This document shows, piece after piece, positions 1 through 11,800 of a stretch of DNA of 64,000 nucleotides (positions are counted from its first letter, which is position 1; every line of letters starts with the position of its first letter). The position numbers and the translations under genes were made by a program. Location of the stretch: the NCBI RefSeq assembly GCF_040712315.1, contig NC_134020.1:50639751-50703750 (forward strand), given 5' to 3'. Under the pieces are notes generated by a model. It did no database searches. It was not told the DNA's origin and saw only the letters and a list, made by a program, of their open reading frames with translations. The stretch is from Castanea sativa. Its lineage: Eukaryota; Streptophyta; Magnoliopsida; Fagales; Fagaceae.

Positions 1-189
1 CCTTGATTTTAATGTAAAATGTGTTTAAAGTTTGAGATTTGAGGACAAATTTATTGAAAATCTTGTTTTTGAAAGGTCCAGGTCAAATTCAAAGGTTTTT
101 TGAAAAACTTTTCATCTCATACTTATACATTCTATTCATAAAATATTGTATCTTGAGGAGTTTCTGCATTAAAATGCTTGTTTTTCAAA

Positions 190-365
190 AACTTGATTTT
201 TCTAGATTTTCATTCGATCGAACCTGTTGCTCGACCGATCGAAATTACGATTAAAAATTTGGTTTGAATCTGCCTTGCTCGATCGCTGCTCAATTGATGC
301 TGGATCGATCAAATGTGTTTTTCGATCGATCGAACCTATTTTTTGACCGATCAAAAATCGTTCAG
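190..365 (+). repeat. Cluster of near-palindromic TCGATCGATCGA-type motifs
   Basis: Within about 170 bp there are several variants of a self-complementary motif, among them CATTCGATCGAAC, CTCGACCGATCGAA, CTCGATCGC, TGGATCGATCAA and TTCGATCGATCGAAC. They lie upstream of the ORF in the retroelement. The same motif recurs in the related element (25360-25600, 22800-22830, 29525-29560) and in the LTR at 2935-2965. Possible roles are protein binding or RNA hairpins; none is shown. Confidence 0.6.
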
Positions 366-425
366 AGAGTTTTTTAAAACAAGTTTTTTCATGTGTTCTT
401 CACTTTTTCAAACTTTTCAAAAAGC

Positions 426-428
<3 letters not shown>

Positions 429-467
<39 letters not shown>
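429..467. repeat. (TC)n microsatellite
   Basis: About 39 bp of uninterrupted TC dinucleotides inside the retroelement, between the TCGA-motif cluster and the ORF. Confidence 0.95.
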
Positions 468-471
<4 letters not shown>

Positions 472-1183
472 CTGGTCTAGATTCAAAGTCAAATTTTTGT
501 CGTTTTCCCTCAAATTTTTCTCAAGGTTTTTTTCATCTAGCACCGATAAGACCATTCTACCCTTTTTTTTTTAATTTAATCTCATTTTTCATGTATTTTT
601 TCATGCATTTTAGGGAAATTTTCGAACCTAATAATTTATGGGGTTTTTTATGTTTGAGATGATTTCTTTCTCAATTGATCAATGGGTTTTTTGTTATTGG
701 ATGATGTAAACATGTTCCTCATGGTTTATTTTGATCAATTTGGTGGATTGGGAAGAATTGGAAATTCTAGGGCTTGAAATTCATGATTTGGGGATTTTGT
801 TCAATTGAGATTCATTTGATGAAATTGGCTTGTGTAATTGATTAATTATGTCATTATATACTGTTATCTAACTTGTGTAATGATATATTGATCAATTTGT
901 TGGGATTTTTGAAATTGGGTTTTTCAAAGTTTGGGTTTTTCTTCTAAAACTCTAAGTTCAAGCCAATTCAGTATTTTTAAAGTATAATTGGACTGTTCTC
1001 AATGCATTAGAGCATGCATCATGTGTTTATTCTATTCATGCATCATTTACTTTTCTTTTTTTTTTTGTGCTCTTACCATGTCTGATGTAGTTTGCCCTTG
1101 GGTTTTCTTTGTTTTGTTTTTTTTTTTTTTTTTTTTTTCTTTCTTTGGTTCTCTTCTGTCTATCATATTCCAACCTTAGAATC

Positions 1184-2287
1184 ATGGTTAGGAAGACTAG
1201 AGCCAATAAGAAAACCACCTCCACCTCTTCTCCTAATTTCCAGAGTGATAAGTTCCTTAGGCCGAAAAATCAAGAAACCTTTGAGAAGCTAAATGAATAT
1301 AGGAAGGTGTGGGCTGAGAAGAAAGTAATTTTAGATGAGGTTGATCCTAAGATATGTAGGAGTTTTGATCATAGGGGTTGGTTGCCTCTTTTAGATGTAG
1401 ATCATCCTCCACCGGCTGTTCTGATCAGAGAGTTCTACTCGAACCTCTCTGTTCGCTCCACTTCATCCAACATTCAATTTGTGAAGAGTTGGATACGGGG
1501 AGAAGAATATGTCATTACTCCTCAAGTAGTGGCCTCTGCTTTTGGTGTACCTTTAGTACAACAACCTGTTTATCCTTATGATTAGTCACCTCTCCTGGAC
1601 AACATCATGTCACTCAATACTGGTACTACCATTCAGTGGGGTTTTGATCCCCGTATCACCTCACATGAGCTTACTGAGATTCATTACTTGTTTTTCCAGA
1701 TCTCTTGTCACTCTATCTGGCTTATCTCTCACTTGCACACCATTCCTCTTGAGCGTTGTGCATTTTTGTATGCCCTAGTGATTGATGCTCCTATGTGTTT
1801 TTCATTTCTTTTTATTCGATCCTTGGTTGAGGTTCATAGGAGTAGTTCTCGGTCACATGCTCTTTTCTTTCTGGTTTTCATTCATCGGATTTTGTTAGAT
1901 TTGAATTTAGAGAATTTTCCTACATTCGAGCCTATTCATATCATCACCCCCATAGATGCCACCTTTCTTAGGCAAAGAGCGACTTAGATGAAAGTTATCT
2001 CTAAACGCCCTCTTGTAGAGCCTTCTACAGGTGATGCATCTCGGCCTCCTTCATTTGGTGATCCATCTGTTGAGGAGTTTGTTGATCCTACTGCCGCAGG
2101 TGATCCTCCACCTACTACTTCTGATGATTCATCCATTCGAAGTGTGTTGGATACTATCGTGACCATTCAGGCAGCGCATGGACAGCTTTTGGTGGACGTG
2201 CTCACAGAGCTTCAGGATTTGCGTGCAGATTTGGCGAGTCTTTGGCAATCTTCTCCACCACCTTCTTTTGATGATGATGAGCCTTGA
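1184..2287 (+). pseudogene. Retroelement ORF resembling the 'putative plant transposon protein' family, interrupted by two stops
   Basis: The reading frame starts at the ATG at 1184 (MVRKTRANKK) and runs 368 codons to the TGA at 2285, with in-frame TAG codons at 1583 and 1985. The basic N terminus is followed by a central globular part (around RGWLPLLDVDHPP, LIREFYSNLSV, SWIRGEEY, AFGVPLVQ and ERCAFLYAL) and then a Pro/Ser/Asp-rich tail with a short heptad-like stretch (LLVDVLTELQDLRADLASL). From memory this pattern matches proteins annotated as a putative plant transposon protein domain; that name is a recollection, not a search result. No catalytic motif of integrase, protease, RT or RNase H is visible. 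The related copy at 23516-24641 lacks the first stop but shares the second. It sits directly before the purine tract and 3' LTR. Confidence 0.7.
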
Positions 2288-2754
2288 TTATCCATTGGCA
2301 ATTTGTCACAAAAAGAGGGAGTATATATTGATGGAGATAGGGGAAGTTTTGGTTGTTTGGATGGTTTTGAGCTTTGGAACTTTAAATTGTATTTAGGAGA
2401 TTCATGATGTATTTTTGTTTTTGGCTCATGATATGGGATGTATATGTTAGGGGGAGACATTTATCTCTTTTATTGTTTCTTGTTTCACTTGTGCTACATT
2501 GGCTATTGATTTATATTATGAGGTTATTAATGATATATGTCTGTTATTTTATGTTTTTGTGAAATCAAGAAGTTATTTTGTTTTACTTGTATTTTTCACA
2601 CATGCGTTTATGTGTTTGTTAAGTGTTTCAAGAATATACAGGTTGATTCAGTCGTGCTGATGTATACACTTGCAACTGATAGATAATAGTTAGGTTGAAT
2701 TGTTTTTGTAACTTTGAGCATTTTGTTCTATTATATGTTTTTTCACATATTGTC

Positions 2755-2765
2755 AAAGGGAGAGA
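2755..2765 (+). other. Polypurine tract of the LTR element
   Basis: AAAGGGAGAGA lies immediately before the TG start of the 3' LTR, the standard place for plus-strand priming in LTR retrotransposons. Confidence 0.75.
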
Positions 2766-2766
2766 T

Positions 2767-4602
2767 TGTTAGGTTCTAAGAAATTAATATCAGAATTTCA
2801 ATGTGTATATGTTGGCAAACCATGATCAAAATATTTAGTCTAGATGTAAGCTACTCAAAGTGTGTGTTTATGTAAAGTTGGAATCAAGTAATTACAGAAA
2901 ATTACTATTCAATTTCTGCAAGGCTAGATTGATCAAAAATTAGACTCGATCGATCGAAACTCGAGCTAAATATTTTTTTGCAGATTTTTTCAACTCAACC
3001 CAAGCCCATATGACGTGTAAGGTTTGTTAAAGACATATTTTATGTAGTTGGCTATTCCTTTGACAAAATGCACTTTAGTTGTATTTGGATTGATCTAGGA
3101 TGTATTTAATACTTTAAAGAACATGTTGTTCAAGTCCAGTATTAAAGCCATGAAGATTGGACCAAGAAACAAGTGAAGAAAAGGTGTTTACTAAAGCTGG
3201 ACAGATAGCTGGACACCTGCTGGACACTTGCGGACACCTGTGGACAGCTGTTCGACACTTGCTCGACAGATAGCTATCTATCGATGTTTAATGAGGCTCG
3301 ACACCTGCTATCTATCGAGGTTACGAAAATCAGAATTTTCAGATCTGATTTTTGGGCCAAGCTTTTGTATTTGTGTAGGGTTTCTTTTCTCACAACCCTA
3401 GACATATATAAGGCTTATTTTAGAGGCCGTCACACAAGAGAATACAAGGAAAACATATGCAAAAGGTGACCGAAGCCTTATTCTCTCAAAAAGAAGCTAT
3501 TGCGTCTTTGTGCCTTAGAGTTTTGTAACCAAGTGCTTCTTGATCTTTATTGCTGATGAAGTGAAAAACTTTCCAGCCAACATTCTTCTTTCTCAAGTTG
3601 GTGAGTGAGTCACGTACTGGGATTCGTGCAAAGGAATTAGTCACGTACTGGGATCCGTGCATCAAAGGGTGGCGTTCATATATTGAAGAGTTCGGAGGTT
3701 CTGAAGCGGTAGAAGGTTTCTACTGTGAGTTCATATACGGAGATTGTAAAGTCCAGGGACAAAGATTTTGTACTAAATCTAAAACTTCTCTTTACTATAG
3801 TGGATTGCTTTTCGGAAAGGTTTCCCCCCAGGTTTTTTACTGTGAAACTGATTGGTTTCATTGGTTTTCCTGTGTCATTATATCTTGTCTTATTTACTTT
3901 TCCGTTGCATATGATTTTGACATGATATTGATGTTTGTTTATTTTAACAAGTTTATTCATAATAAATCTAATTAACAATTTGGATTTAAAACTTGTTAAT
4001 TGTATCAACCGGGGTCTAAATTTCCCAACAGGGTTTTATGTTTTATGTCTCATATAAATAGAAAAACCCTAACCACATTTTTTGGTTGTTGTTTATGTTG
4101 TATGTGTAAATCTCTTGTGAGATCTAGAGGTGTTTGCCTTCATACAAACTTATGGTTATCGAGATCGAGATTGATGTCAAGAGCTTGGTAATCGTTTCAG
4201 TTGCTGCATAAAGAGCTTAAAGAAAAACAAGTGGTATACTTGTGGATGCTGTGGATCTGAGAACGAAATAGTCTGTGGACTTTGAGCTGTTATGTGGTCG
4301 TAGTAGTAAGTTTTCTACTCAAGGAAGCAATAGGATGTTAGTGGTATAAGTCGCTATTGTAAAACTTCAATTCTTTCATAGTGGATTTGTTTTACCTCGA
4401 GGATAGTTAGGTTAAATCCTCCCCAGGTTTTTTACCGGTTGATTTTCCTGATTTATTATATCGTGTGTTCTTTATATTTCCGCACTGTTTTACATGATAT
4501 GATTTACTTGTGCTAACCTATATTTAAATAATTTACCTAAGTAATCACTTGGCTAAATAATTAAGTTAAACAACTTATGTTTTAAGGGTCTGAAAACGTA
4601 CA
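2767..4602 (+). repeat. 3' LTR of the Copia-type element, interrupted by a nested solo LTR
   Basis: Begins TGTTAGGTTCTAAG and ends CTGAAAACGTACA (TG...CA). With the nested insert (3025-4030) and one target repeat removed it is about 825 bp, close to the 834 and 836 bp LTRs of the related element at 22167-29725. Shared landmarks include a leader-like block after TATAAATAGAAAAACCC (about 4055) and the GATCTAGAGGTGTTTGCCTTCA block. Confidence 0.88.
3025..4030 (+). mobile_element. Solo LTR nested in the 3' LTR
   Basis: A 1006-bp block starts TGTTAAAGACAT and ends TTTCCCAACA. It interrupts the host LTR between ACGTGTA and GGGTTTTAT, where the related LTRs at 22167 and 28890 are continuous. It is flanked by AGGTT (3020-3024) and GGGTT (4031-4035), a 5-bp target duplication with one change. 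Inside are a TATA-like ACATATATAAGG (about 3405) and a late segment containing CCAGGTTTTTTACTG, as in the host family's LTR. No internal domain is present, so it is best read as a solo LTR left by recombination between two LTRs. Confidence 0.85.
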
Positions 4603-4710
4603 AATGACTTTGCTAAAAGAATTGACATATAGTAGTCAAGAAGCCTTAAGAAACTTAGCATGAACTCTAAACTGTATATGTATTCACTGCAATGATTAAT
4701 TGTGCAATTA

Positions 4711-4878
4711 GTAGGTTCCAGTTAACTTAACTAGTAAAGTATGGGATGGATGATTTGGAGATCTGGGGTTCAATCCCCGCCTACGACAAAAACCGATTGA
4801 TGTCTTGGTCTGATAATAAATAACTATCATCAGGAGCTAATTTCATAGGTTTAAACTATCTCAAAAAAATATAATAAT
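4711..4878 (+). mobile_element. tRNA-derived SINE (Au-like family), copy 1
   Basis: 168 bp flanked by the perfect 13-bp duplication AATTGTGCAATTA (4698-4710 and 4879-4891). It begins GTAGGTTCCAGTTAACTTAAC and contains a pol III B-box-like GGGGTTCAATCCCC. The tail is A-rich. The paralogous segment at about 21710 reads TACTGTGCAATTTC without an insert, an empty site. The plant Au SINE family is my recollection of the consensus. Confidence 0.88.
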
Positions 4879-4947
4879 AATTGTGCAATTATAGATTATC
4901 TGGGAAGTTGCATCTGCCAACAAGCAATTTATGTAAGGGGGTTTTAT

Positions 4948-4951
4948 AAAA

Positions 4952-4985
<34 letters not shown>

Positions 4986-4988
4986 TAT
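4948..4988. repeat. Poly(A) followed by (AT)n
   Basis: About 20 A residues followed by about 10 AT units. Absent from the paralogous segment at about 21775. Confidence 0.9.
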
Positions 4989-5350
4989 TATGATAAGATC
5001 ATAAGAACATAGAGACATGACAATACAAGCTGTTGTTATTTGTTTTCACTTTGACTCCCTTTATTTATCTTGTAAGGTTACAAAAGTCACAACTCACAAT
5101 CACCATTTTCTTCAGCACCCCAATGTTATCTTCACCCCTGTATTACCTATCGGTATTGTAACACCATTGTTGAAAGTCTAATGATTTCATTTTAGTCCAA
5201 ACCTTAAGGGTCAAATATAGCAATTTAAAACTTGTGAGTTAAATTGTAGTATGACAAAATTACCGAGCGGTAAATTGTAATGTTCCATTAAAAATAATTT
5301 AAGGAAAAATTACACCAAACTCCCTTGAGATATGAAAAAATGATAGTGAT

Positions 5351-5852
5351 TCCATAGCTTTTCAAAAACTCTAGGATCAAATTGAATGTTCTAAAAACAT
5401 AAGGACCAAAATGGAAATAGCCTTAAAATATAGGAACCAAAAATATGTTTTTGTATAATTAAGTACATGTGCATTGTTTTCCACAAAAAATCTCAAATTT
5501 GTTGAGTTGAAAATTTTATTCCAATGTAAGCTTACCATCGACAACACTTTATTATCCAATATTAATAAGTTGTCGCATCAACACTTGTTAAATTTTTTCT
5601 GAAATATGTCATGACTCACTAGACTTCTCGTATGAAAGAAAACATTGTGCTGAAAGAAGACCCTCACTAGGGGCAACCCCTTAATTCTCTAACAACACCA
5701 ATGTATCTCTGATGTAAAGCTCTAGTTTGCCACCTACATATGTGAAATTAATGTAGTTACACAAAAAATTATTTGGCCCTCTTATTCTTATAATTTTCAA
5801 TATGAAATGTGTTGGAATTTGAGGTAATCTATGACAATACAATATTTCAACT
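5351..5852. other. Intergenic, downstream of the lipoxygenase gene
   Basis: About 500 bp of AT-rich sequence holding the 3' flank of the minus-strand lipoxygenase gene. I see no coding region. The gene's 3' UTR should lie here; I could not fix a polyadenylation site. Confidence 0.5.
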
Positions 5853-8800
5853 TCAAACAGAAATGCTATTTGGAACTCCCTTTCCAGTCACTCCAGGAGG
5901 TGAGAATGGCTTCAAGAGCTCGTATGGCACAACCCCAGCTCCATTTCGGTTCTTCAAATCCTTGTTTGCATTCCTCTCATCAATAGTCCCCTCAAGTTCC
6001 ATCAACCTCCCATTAAACCGTTCAAAAGCCGCTTTTATAACCTGGTTCTCAGCCCATGTTGGCTCTATTTTCTCCCCTATATACTCCTCCTCCGGTGAAT
6101 GACTTGATAGTATGTCCATGACAGCCATCATTCTTATTGCTTGCATTTGTGAAGGGAAGCATTGTAAAAGTGCACCTTCAGGTTTTTTCAAAAAGGTTTT
6201 CCAAGCTTCTTTTGAAGGGTCTTCAGTGGGCATGTTAGTTCTAGCAATAGTAGGTCGGTTAGGGAAATAGCCCGTGTAAGTGTATTGTCCAAAGTTCACT
6301 GCTGCATGGTGTCCTGATGTCACCCATACTATTGTTGTGATGATCTCTATGAGGTCTTTTGGGGTTTTGAGGACTGGCCACCATGGTTCATCCTTTTTAT
6401 CACCATGGCCAATTGTTCTAATCTCTGTCCACCATGCTTGGAGCTCTTGATCTGATTCTATGAGACTTGGGTTAGGGTAATAGTGATTGACATAGTCACT
6501 CACCCACTCTTTCATGGAGTCCCAAAGGAGGAGGCCATCATTGGCATAAGGGTAGTCCTCAATTGTGAGCTTTAGGCCATGTGGAGCTGTTGGATCCTCA
6601 ACAGCCATTCCCCTGCATTCAAGCAATGAAAAAAAGAAAATTATTAGATAATAAGGGGGGGCAATGCTCACTCTTTTCACACAAGAATTTGGCTCCACAT
6701 GTGGGTCCCACCATAGGACCCACTCCTAATGTGAGAGGAGGGAGTATGTACATATTAGCAAATAAAAAAAAAATGATAAAGTACAATTATATTTAGAAAA
6801 AAAATGAAAATTTAAAATCTGTGTTTAATTTAGTCAAATGAGTTGAAAATGATTAAGTCATACTAGTCCTTAACAATCAAAGAGAAGAATTATTGTGTGT
6901 TGACAATTTGGCAGTGTTAGGACTTAGGAATTGTACAAGAACCTTAGATGGACAACATCATAAGAAATCATGACTTAAATTGTTGCTTGTTTATGAAAGG
7001 TTAGTTCAAAGTACCTGCTAATTAAGTCAGCTGGTAGTGCCTGTAGGTTGAATTGCCACTCTTGGTCATAGGCGAAGGAGCTAAGCTCCATGGAGTATTT
7101 GCCAAGGGTGAATGACTTCTCAAAGATCCCTCCTCCATTGATAAGTATTTCTCGAGCGAGAGCATTAATATCCATAGTGTACCGGAAATGTGGGTGTAAC
7201 AGTTTATAAATTGGGTGCATCTCACTAAGTTGCCTATTCGTTGCTATGATATAAGGTTCTGTAGCACAATGAGTTCTTAGCCTGCAAAATAATTTCTAGT
7301 CCTTTAATTTCAGTATAGATGGTATGATAATATGAAGACTGATGATGCCAAAGTCCTAATTAAATTTAGGGTAAATGATGATCTCCATTTAAAGATGAGA
7401 TTAGATATTGAAATGGTTTTTGTGGTTGATGCATTATAAAAGTGGTTCAGTGGTGAATTCAAGTTGATATAATGTTGCTCCAATCATGATAGACTATATT
7501 AACAATAATGAACCACCACGCTTCCTTAATTAGTGGAATAGTTACTCAACAAGTATAAGTGCTTGTGCATGAGGTATAGGGGGCAAAAGTTCGAGTTCAA
7601 GTCTCTAAGAGTGAGCTTTGCACACATATACATTTATATTAGGTTAGACTAAAATTTTATCTCAAATAAAATAACAATAAAAAATGATGAAAAAGTAAAA
7701 AGTTATGACAAATGGTAAACAAAATTTATAAGTGGAACATACCAGTGACTAACTAGTTGGTGATAACTAGACTCATGAGCAAGGACATGAGCTTTGGCAA
7801 GTCTCCAAAGCCATACACTTGTAGAATCCCAACAAGGTGTGAAAACTTGTTTCCATTGTGGCTTCCCATCCATTGGTGGCCGAGTCAATTCAATGGCTAG
7901 GGGCCATAATGTGTCATCTGGGGTTAGGAAGAACAGTGTCCGTGACCCATACAGAGTTGTGCCTTCAATTTGTCTTACTTTACTTACATATGGCAAAAAT
8001 AGATCATGGTAATCTATAATGAACAACTTCTTCTGACTTATGGCCTACCATGTGTACAAATTTATGTGAGAAAGAAATCAATATATAAACGGTCATAGTG
8101 TTTTTGAGTTGTATATGCTACCTCCTTGATGGTCATTAAGCCTCTCATTTCTCGTTCAACTAATTCTGTAGTGACTGCTGAATCTTGCGGTCCATAGATC
8201 TTAGAATCAAGTTTACTCTTCAATGGCCATTCCTGCATGATATTCATGTGTTGCTTTACATATGTTTGATCATCATTCTAGCTAATTTCAATTGTAATTT
8301 TAAACTTTATATATATGTGTGTGTGCATGCGTGCTCTCATAATTATATATTCTAAAGACTCATCATATCTATTTTTGTTTTTATATATACATTACCCTTT
8401 AGGGCCAATTGACTTTGAATTTTTTTTTTTCTTTACAAGCAATGTTAAATACAACTTTTTCACATGCAATTTGTTAAGGTAACAAGTTATTATTAGAGAA
8501 AATATCACTTTTATATGGACGTATCACTAACACCATTTTTATTATTTATTGATCACAAAATATCATTTTAACAATGTAACATGACACTTTGATTTTTTGT
8601 TTTGGTTGTATTGTTGAAAAAATGTTTGTATGTGCATATCATAACATAGGATTACGGACGCTTATGCACAATGCTTTGGAAGTAAATGTCAATTTATCAT
8701 ACCGTGACCAATTTTATGCTATGTGGGTTGACTCCAGCAAGAGTCTGCCTAGCAAATTCCTCATCCTTAAACCAAAAGAATTTGTCTCCTACATGCACAA

Positions 8801-11800
8801 AAACCATATAAATAGAGAAAGAGTAACAAAAAAATAAAGAGCACTGTCGAAGATAGCATATATATGAGTTTGTTTTCTCACTGTCCATTGTTTTTGGGGC
8901 CTCAAAGCGCAACACATCATCTGTTGTATTAGTTATAGCCTTGACTAGTCGAGGCAAAAGGGTTTTGAGAAACCCTTTGTTTTCGTTTTTCAAATTAGGC
9001 AACTTAACTCCTTCTTTGAAAAGTGAATCCACAGCTGTGAAGTTGGGGAATCCGAGGTCTTCGTCGATGACTACAGACTCTAAGGTTGGTATTACTATAT
9101 GCAACGCTGAGCGTACAGTCTTCGCTAAGAATGCTACTTGCTTTTCTTCTGAGAAGGTTTCATCCTTAGGAATGTAAATGTTGCTCCCCCTTTTCTCAGA
9201 CAATGGATCTATGTATATATAAAGCAATTGTTCATATATAGGTTAGGATCAAGTATATGAATGAAAGGGCTAAATTTGCACTTTTATGCTAATTTATTTT
9301 TTTTTGTTATATTTTATTTTTGTTTCTTGAACCCTAAAAAAATGAAATATCATATAAACATCACATAGAGACTTTCAAAAAATAAAGAGTGAGTCTATGA
9401 CATAAATTTTAGCACAATTTGTTAAAGTAAATTATTGTAAGTGTTGAGTTTATATAGCAGTGATTGTCTATCATTCATGATCAACAACTTTATTAAGTAA
9501 TGACCTAGAAAAGTGAAAAATGATTAAATTTATATGATAACAATATTCTATTTCATTCTATCTTGCTTTTTTTTTTTTTCATATTGTTCTGAGACCCTAG
9601 GATAGGATAATATCCAAAATCCTACTTTTATCTCATTTTATAATTTTTTCAAATGTGGGGGCCACCAAGGCAACAAAGAAGACTGGCCTTCATTATTTTG
9701 TCTTTATTACTCTAGTTAGAAATATGTTGCCAGAGGCAGAGAGGAACATAGTCCATGACAGGTTACCTACTATATATGTCCCATGCATACTTTGCGAAGT
9801 CATTGATTGAAAAGAAACATAGAAGATAATGATCTTAATCATTTTTTCATTGATTGGAGGTGACATTGACAATGTCTAAGTGCCATATCTCAACGCTTTT
9901 GTGCAACATATTTACCAAAGTATATAATTATTTTGCTTCTAGGTTTTCTGTTTTCCCTAGCTCTTATTCAATGGCTATTAATCCTGAAAAAGACGTAAAA
10001 ATTGAATGTATATATAGTAATTTGGTACCTGTGTCACACCGAGGGCGCCCAGTCCTACAACGTCTAGGATAAGGGTGCTCTTTGCCACCAAGTACCGGTC
10101 TTTTAAGATCCACACTAGTATCAGGATCTCCAAGATCATTGTACGTATCATAATCATACACCCTCTCAAAACTCTTGCGCTCTCCTTGGCCATTACCTTG
10201 TAAAATCCCAAGCTCTTCTTCTCTTAGCTTCCTCAATCCTCTGGGTGTTTGCGATGGCAAGTATGACTGCTTCTCAACCAAACATATACAAGACACAATC
10301 CAAAAGAAAAATCAATAGGAAAGTCTTAATATAAGAACACAATATATACATGTGTGTGTGTGTTAGGTTACCATTGCTGTTACGTTATGGGTGTGTTTGT
10401 ATAAATTGTTAAAAAACTGTGTTCAATTTGAGTTTAAAATGAACGTCAATAAAAAAAGTTATAAGGAGTTGTGGTTGTAAAACAAAGTTTTGAGTTTTAA
10501 AAATACTCTTTTAAACTCCCAAAACACCTAACCAAACAGACCTATGATATGCATGAAATTTTATTTTAAATTTCCTCAAAAAGTCTTGGATCAAACTCTA
10601 TGTAGGACCACATCTCGCTAGAATAATGCAAATGGTTATAATTAGCATTGTTATTGATTCCGTTCCGTTCCGGCCGGAACGGCCGGAATTTTTCGTTCCG
10701 GTATGCAAACCGGTACCAGGATATCCATCGTTCCACCTCGGGCCAGATTTCGGACCATTCCGGTCCATTCCGGCCGTTCCGGCCAATTCCGGCCAATTCC
10801 GGCCGAGATGTGAATTCCGGCCGGAACATGATTTGGCCTATGGAAAAAAAAAAAAAAAAAATTTGATGGCTAATATTATGTTATAAATTTTGTTGGCTTA
10901 TTAGTTATTAATTATTATGGGCTTATGTAATGAGTAATAACTTGTTATAAATCTTCTTATTATTTGATGTTGTATTGAGGTTTAAGACATAAGAGTTAAG
11001 ATTAAATGTTTTGTATTATTTGATATTTAGTTATTGTCTTCTAAATCTTCTTATTGTGTGATGTTAAATAGATGTTATATTGATGTTTAAGACTTAAGAG
11101 TTAAGACTAAATGATTTGTATTATTTGAAATTTAGTTATTTATTTATTAGAATTGACAATTTGATGTTTTACAAGAATATATATAATTTAATTTTTAGGA
11201 ACCCGAAACACCTTAAAACGGTACGCCGAAATCGGCCGGTACCGAAATATTTCATTCCACTGGACAAACCGAAACGGGGTCCGAAACGGTATTAATAACA
11301 ATGATAATTAGAACTATGCTTGGCATTCATCTTTTTTTTCTTTCGTTGATCCTATGCATGATATTCAATCATGGTGTTCCAAGTGTGTGGATATTTTTGA
11401 CGATGATACGCTGCAAAGTCGGATCATGAATTTGTGACTATTAGCTAGATAAGAGATATTGGAAATCTTAAATTTTGTACTCTTTACTTATAATTCACAT
11501 ATCCCAAGAAAAAACACACATTTGGATGTGATGTTTTTCTTTGTTACAAAGATAAGAAAGATTTGGAATGCAAAATTTAAGGAAAAAAATAACAATTGTG
11601 GTTGTTTAATTGGCTTTTTATCATTCTATGACTTGGTTAATTTTTTTTTTTTGAGGGAGTTTCAACTTATAGCGTCCGCTCCTGATAACAGCTCTTTATT
11701 ATCAGATCAAGACACCAATCCATTATTGGTGTAGGCGGAGATTGAACCCTAGATCTCTTATACATTAATTAGAAATTTTACCAGCTGAGCTAACTGGAAC

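Larger units (their letters stand above)
1..4602 (+). mobile_element. 3' portion of a Copia-type LTR retrotransposon (5' end lies outside the window)
   Basis: Internal sequence runs from the window edge to a purine tract at about 2755-2765 and then a 3' LTR at 2767-4602. It belongs to the same family as the complete minus-strand element at 22167-29725: the order ORF, purine tract, LTR is the same, the LTR starts TGTTRGGTTCTAAG and ends GTCTRAAAACGTACA, and 1-1180 resembles the reverse complement of roughly 24720-25800. The 5' LTR, primer site and gag are not in the window, so its completeness cannot be judged. The element is inactive: its ORF has stops and its LTR is interrupted by a solo LTR. 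Confidence 0.85.
4603..5350. repeat. Duplicated intergenic segment, copy 1
   Basis: From just after the LTR end to about 5350 this sequence aligns by eye with 21613-22166: shared landmarks are GAAGCCTTAA, AACTCTAAACT, CACTGCAATGA, GGGAAGTTGCATC, CAACAAGCAATTTATG, CAAGCTGTTGTTATT and TCTAATGATTTCATTTTAG. Copy 1 has gained a SINE (4711-4878) and an A/AT stretch (4948-4988). Copy 2 instead carries the LTR retrotransposon. I see no gene in this segment. Confidence 0.88.

Noticed and set aside
8032..8044. Alternative start of lipoxygenase exon 7 at 8032
   Set aside because: It also keeps the frame but removes four residues (AISQ) that the family has before KKLF; the AG before 8044 restores them.
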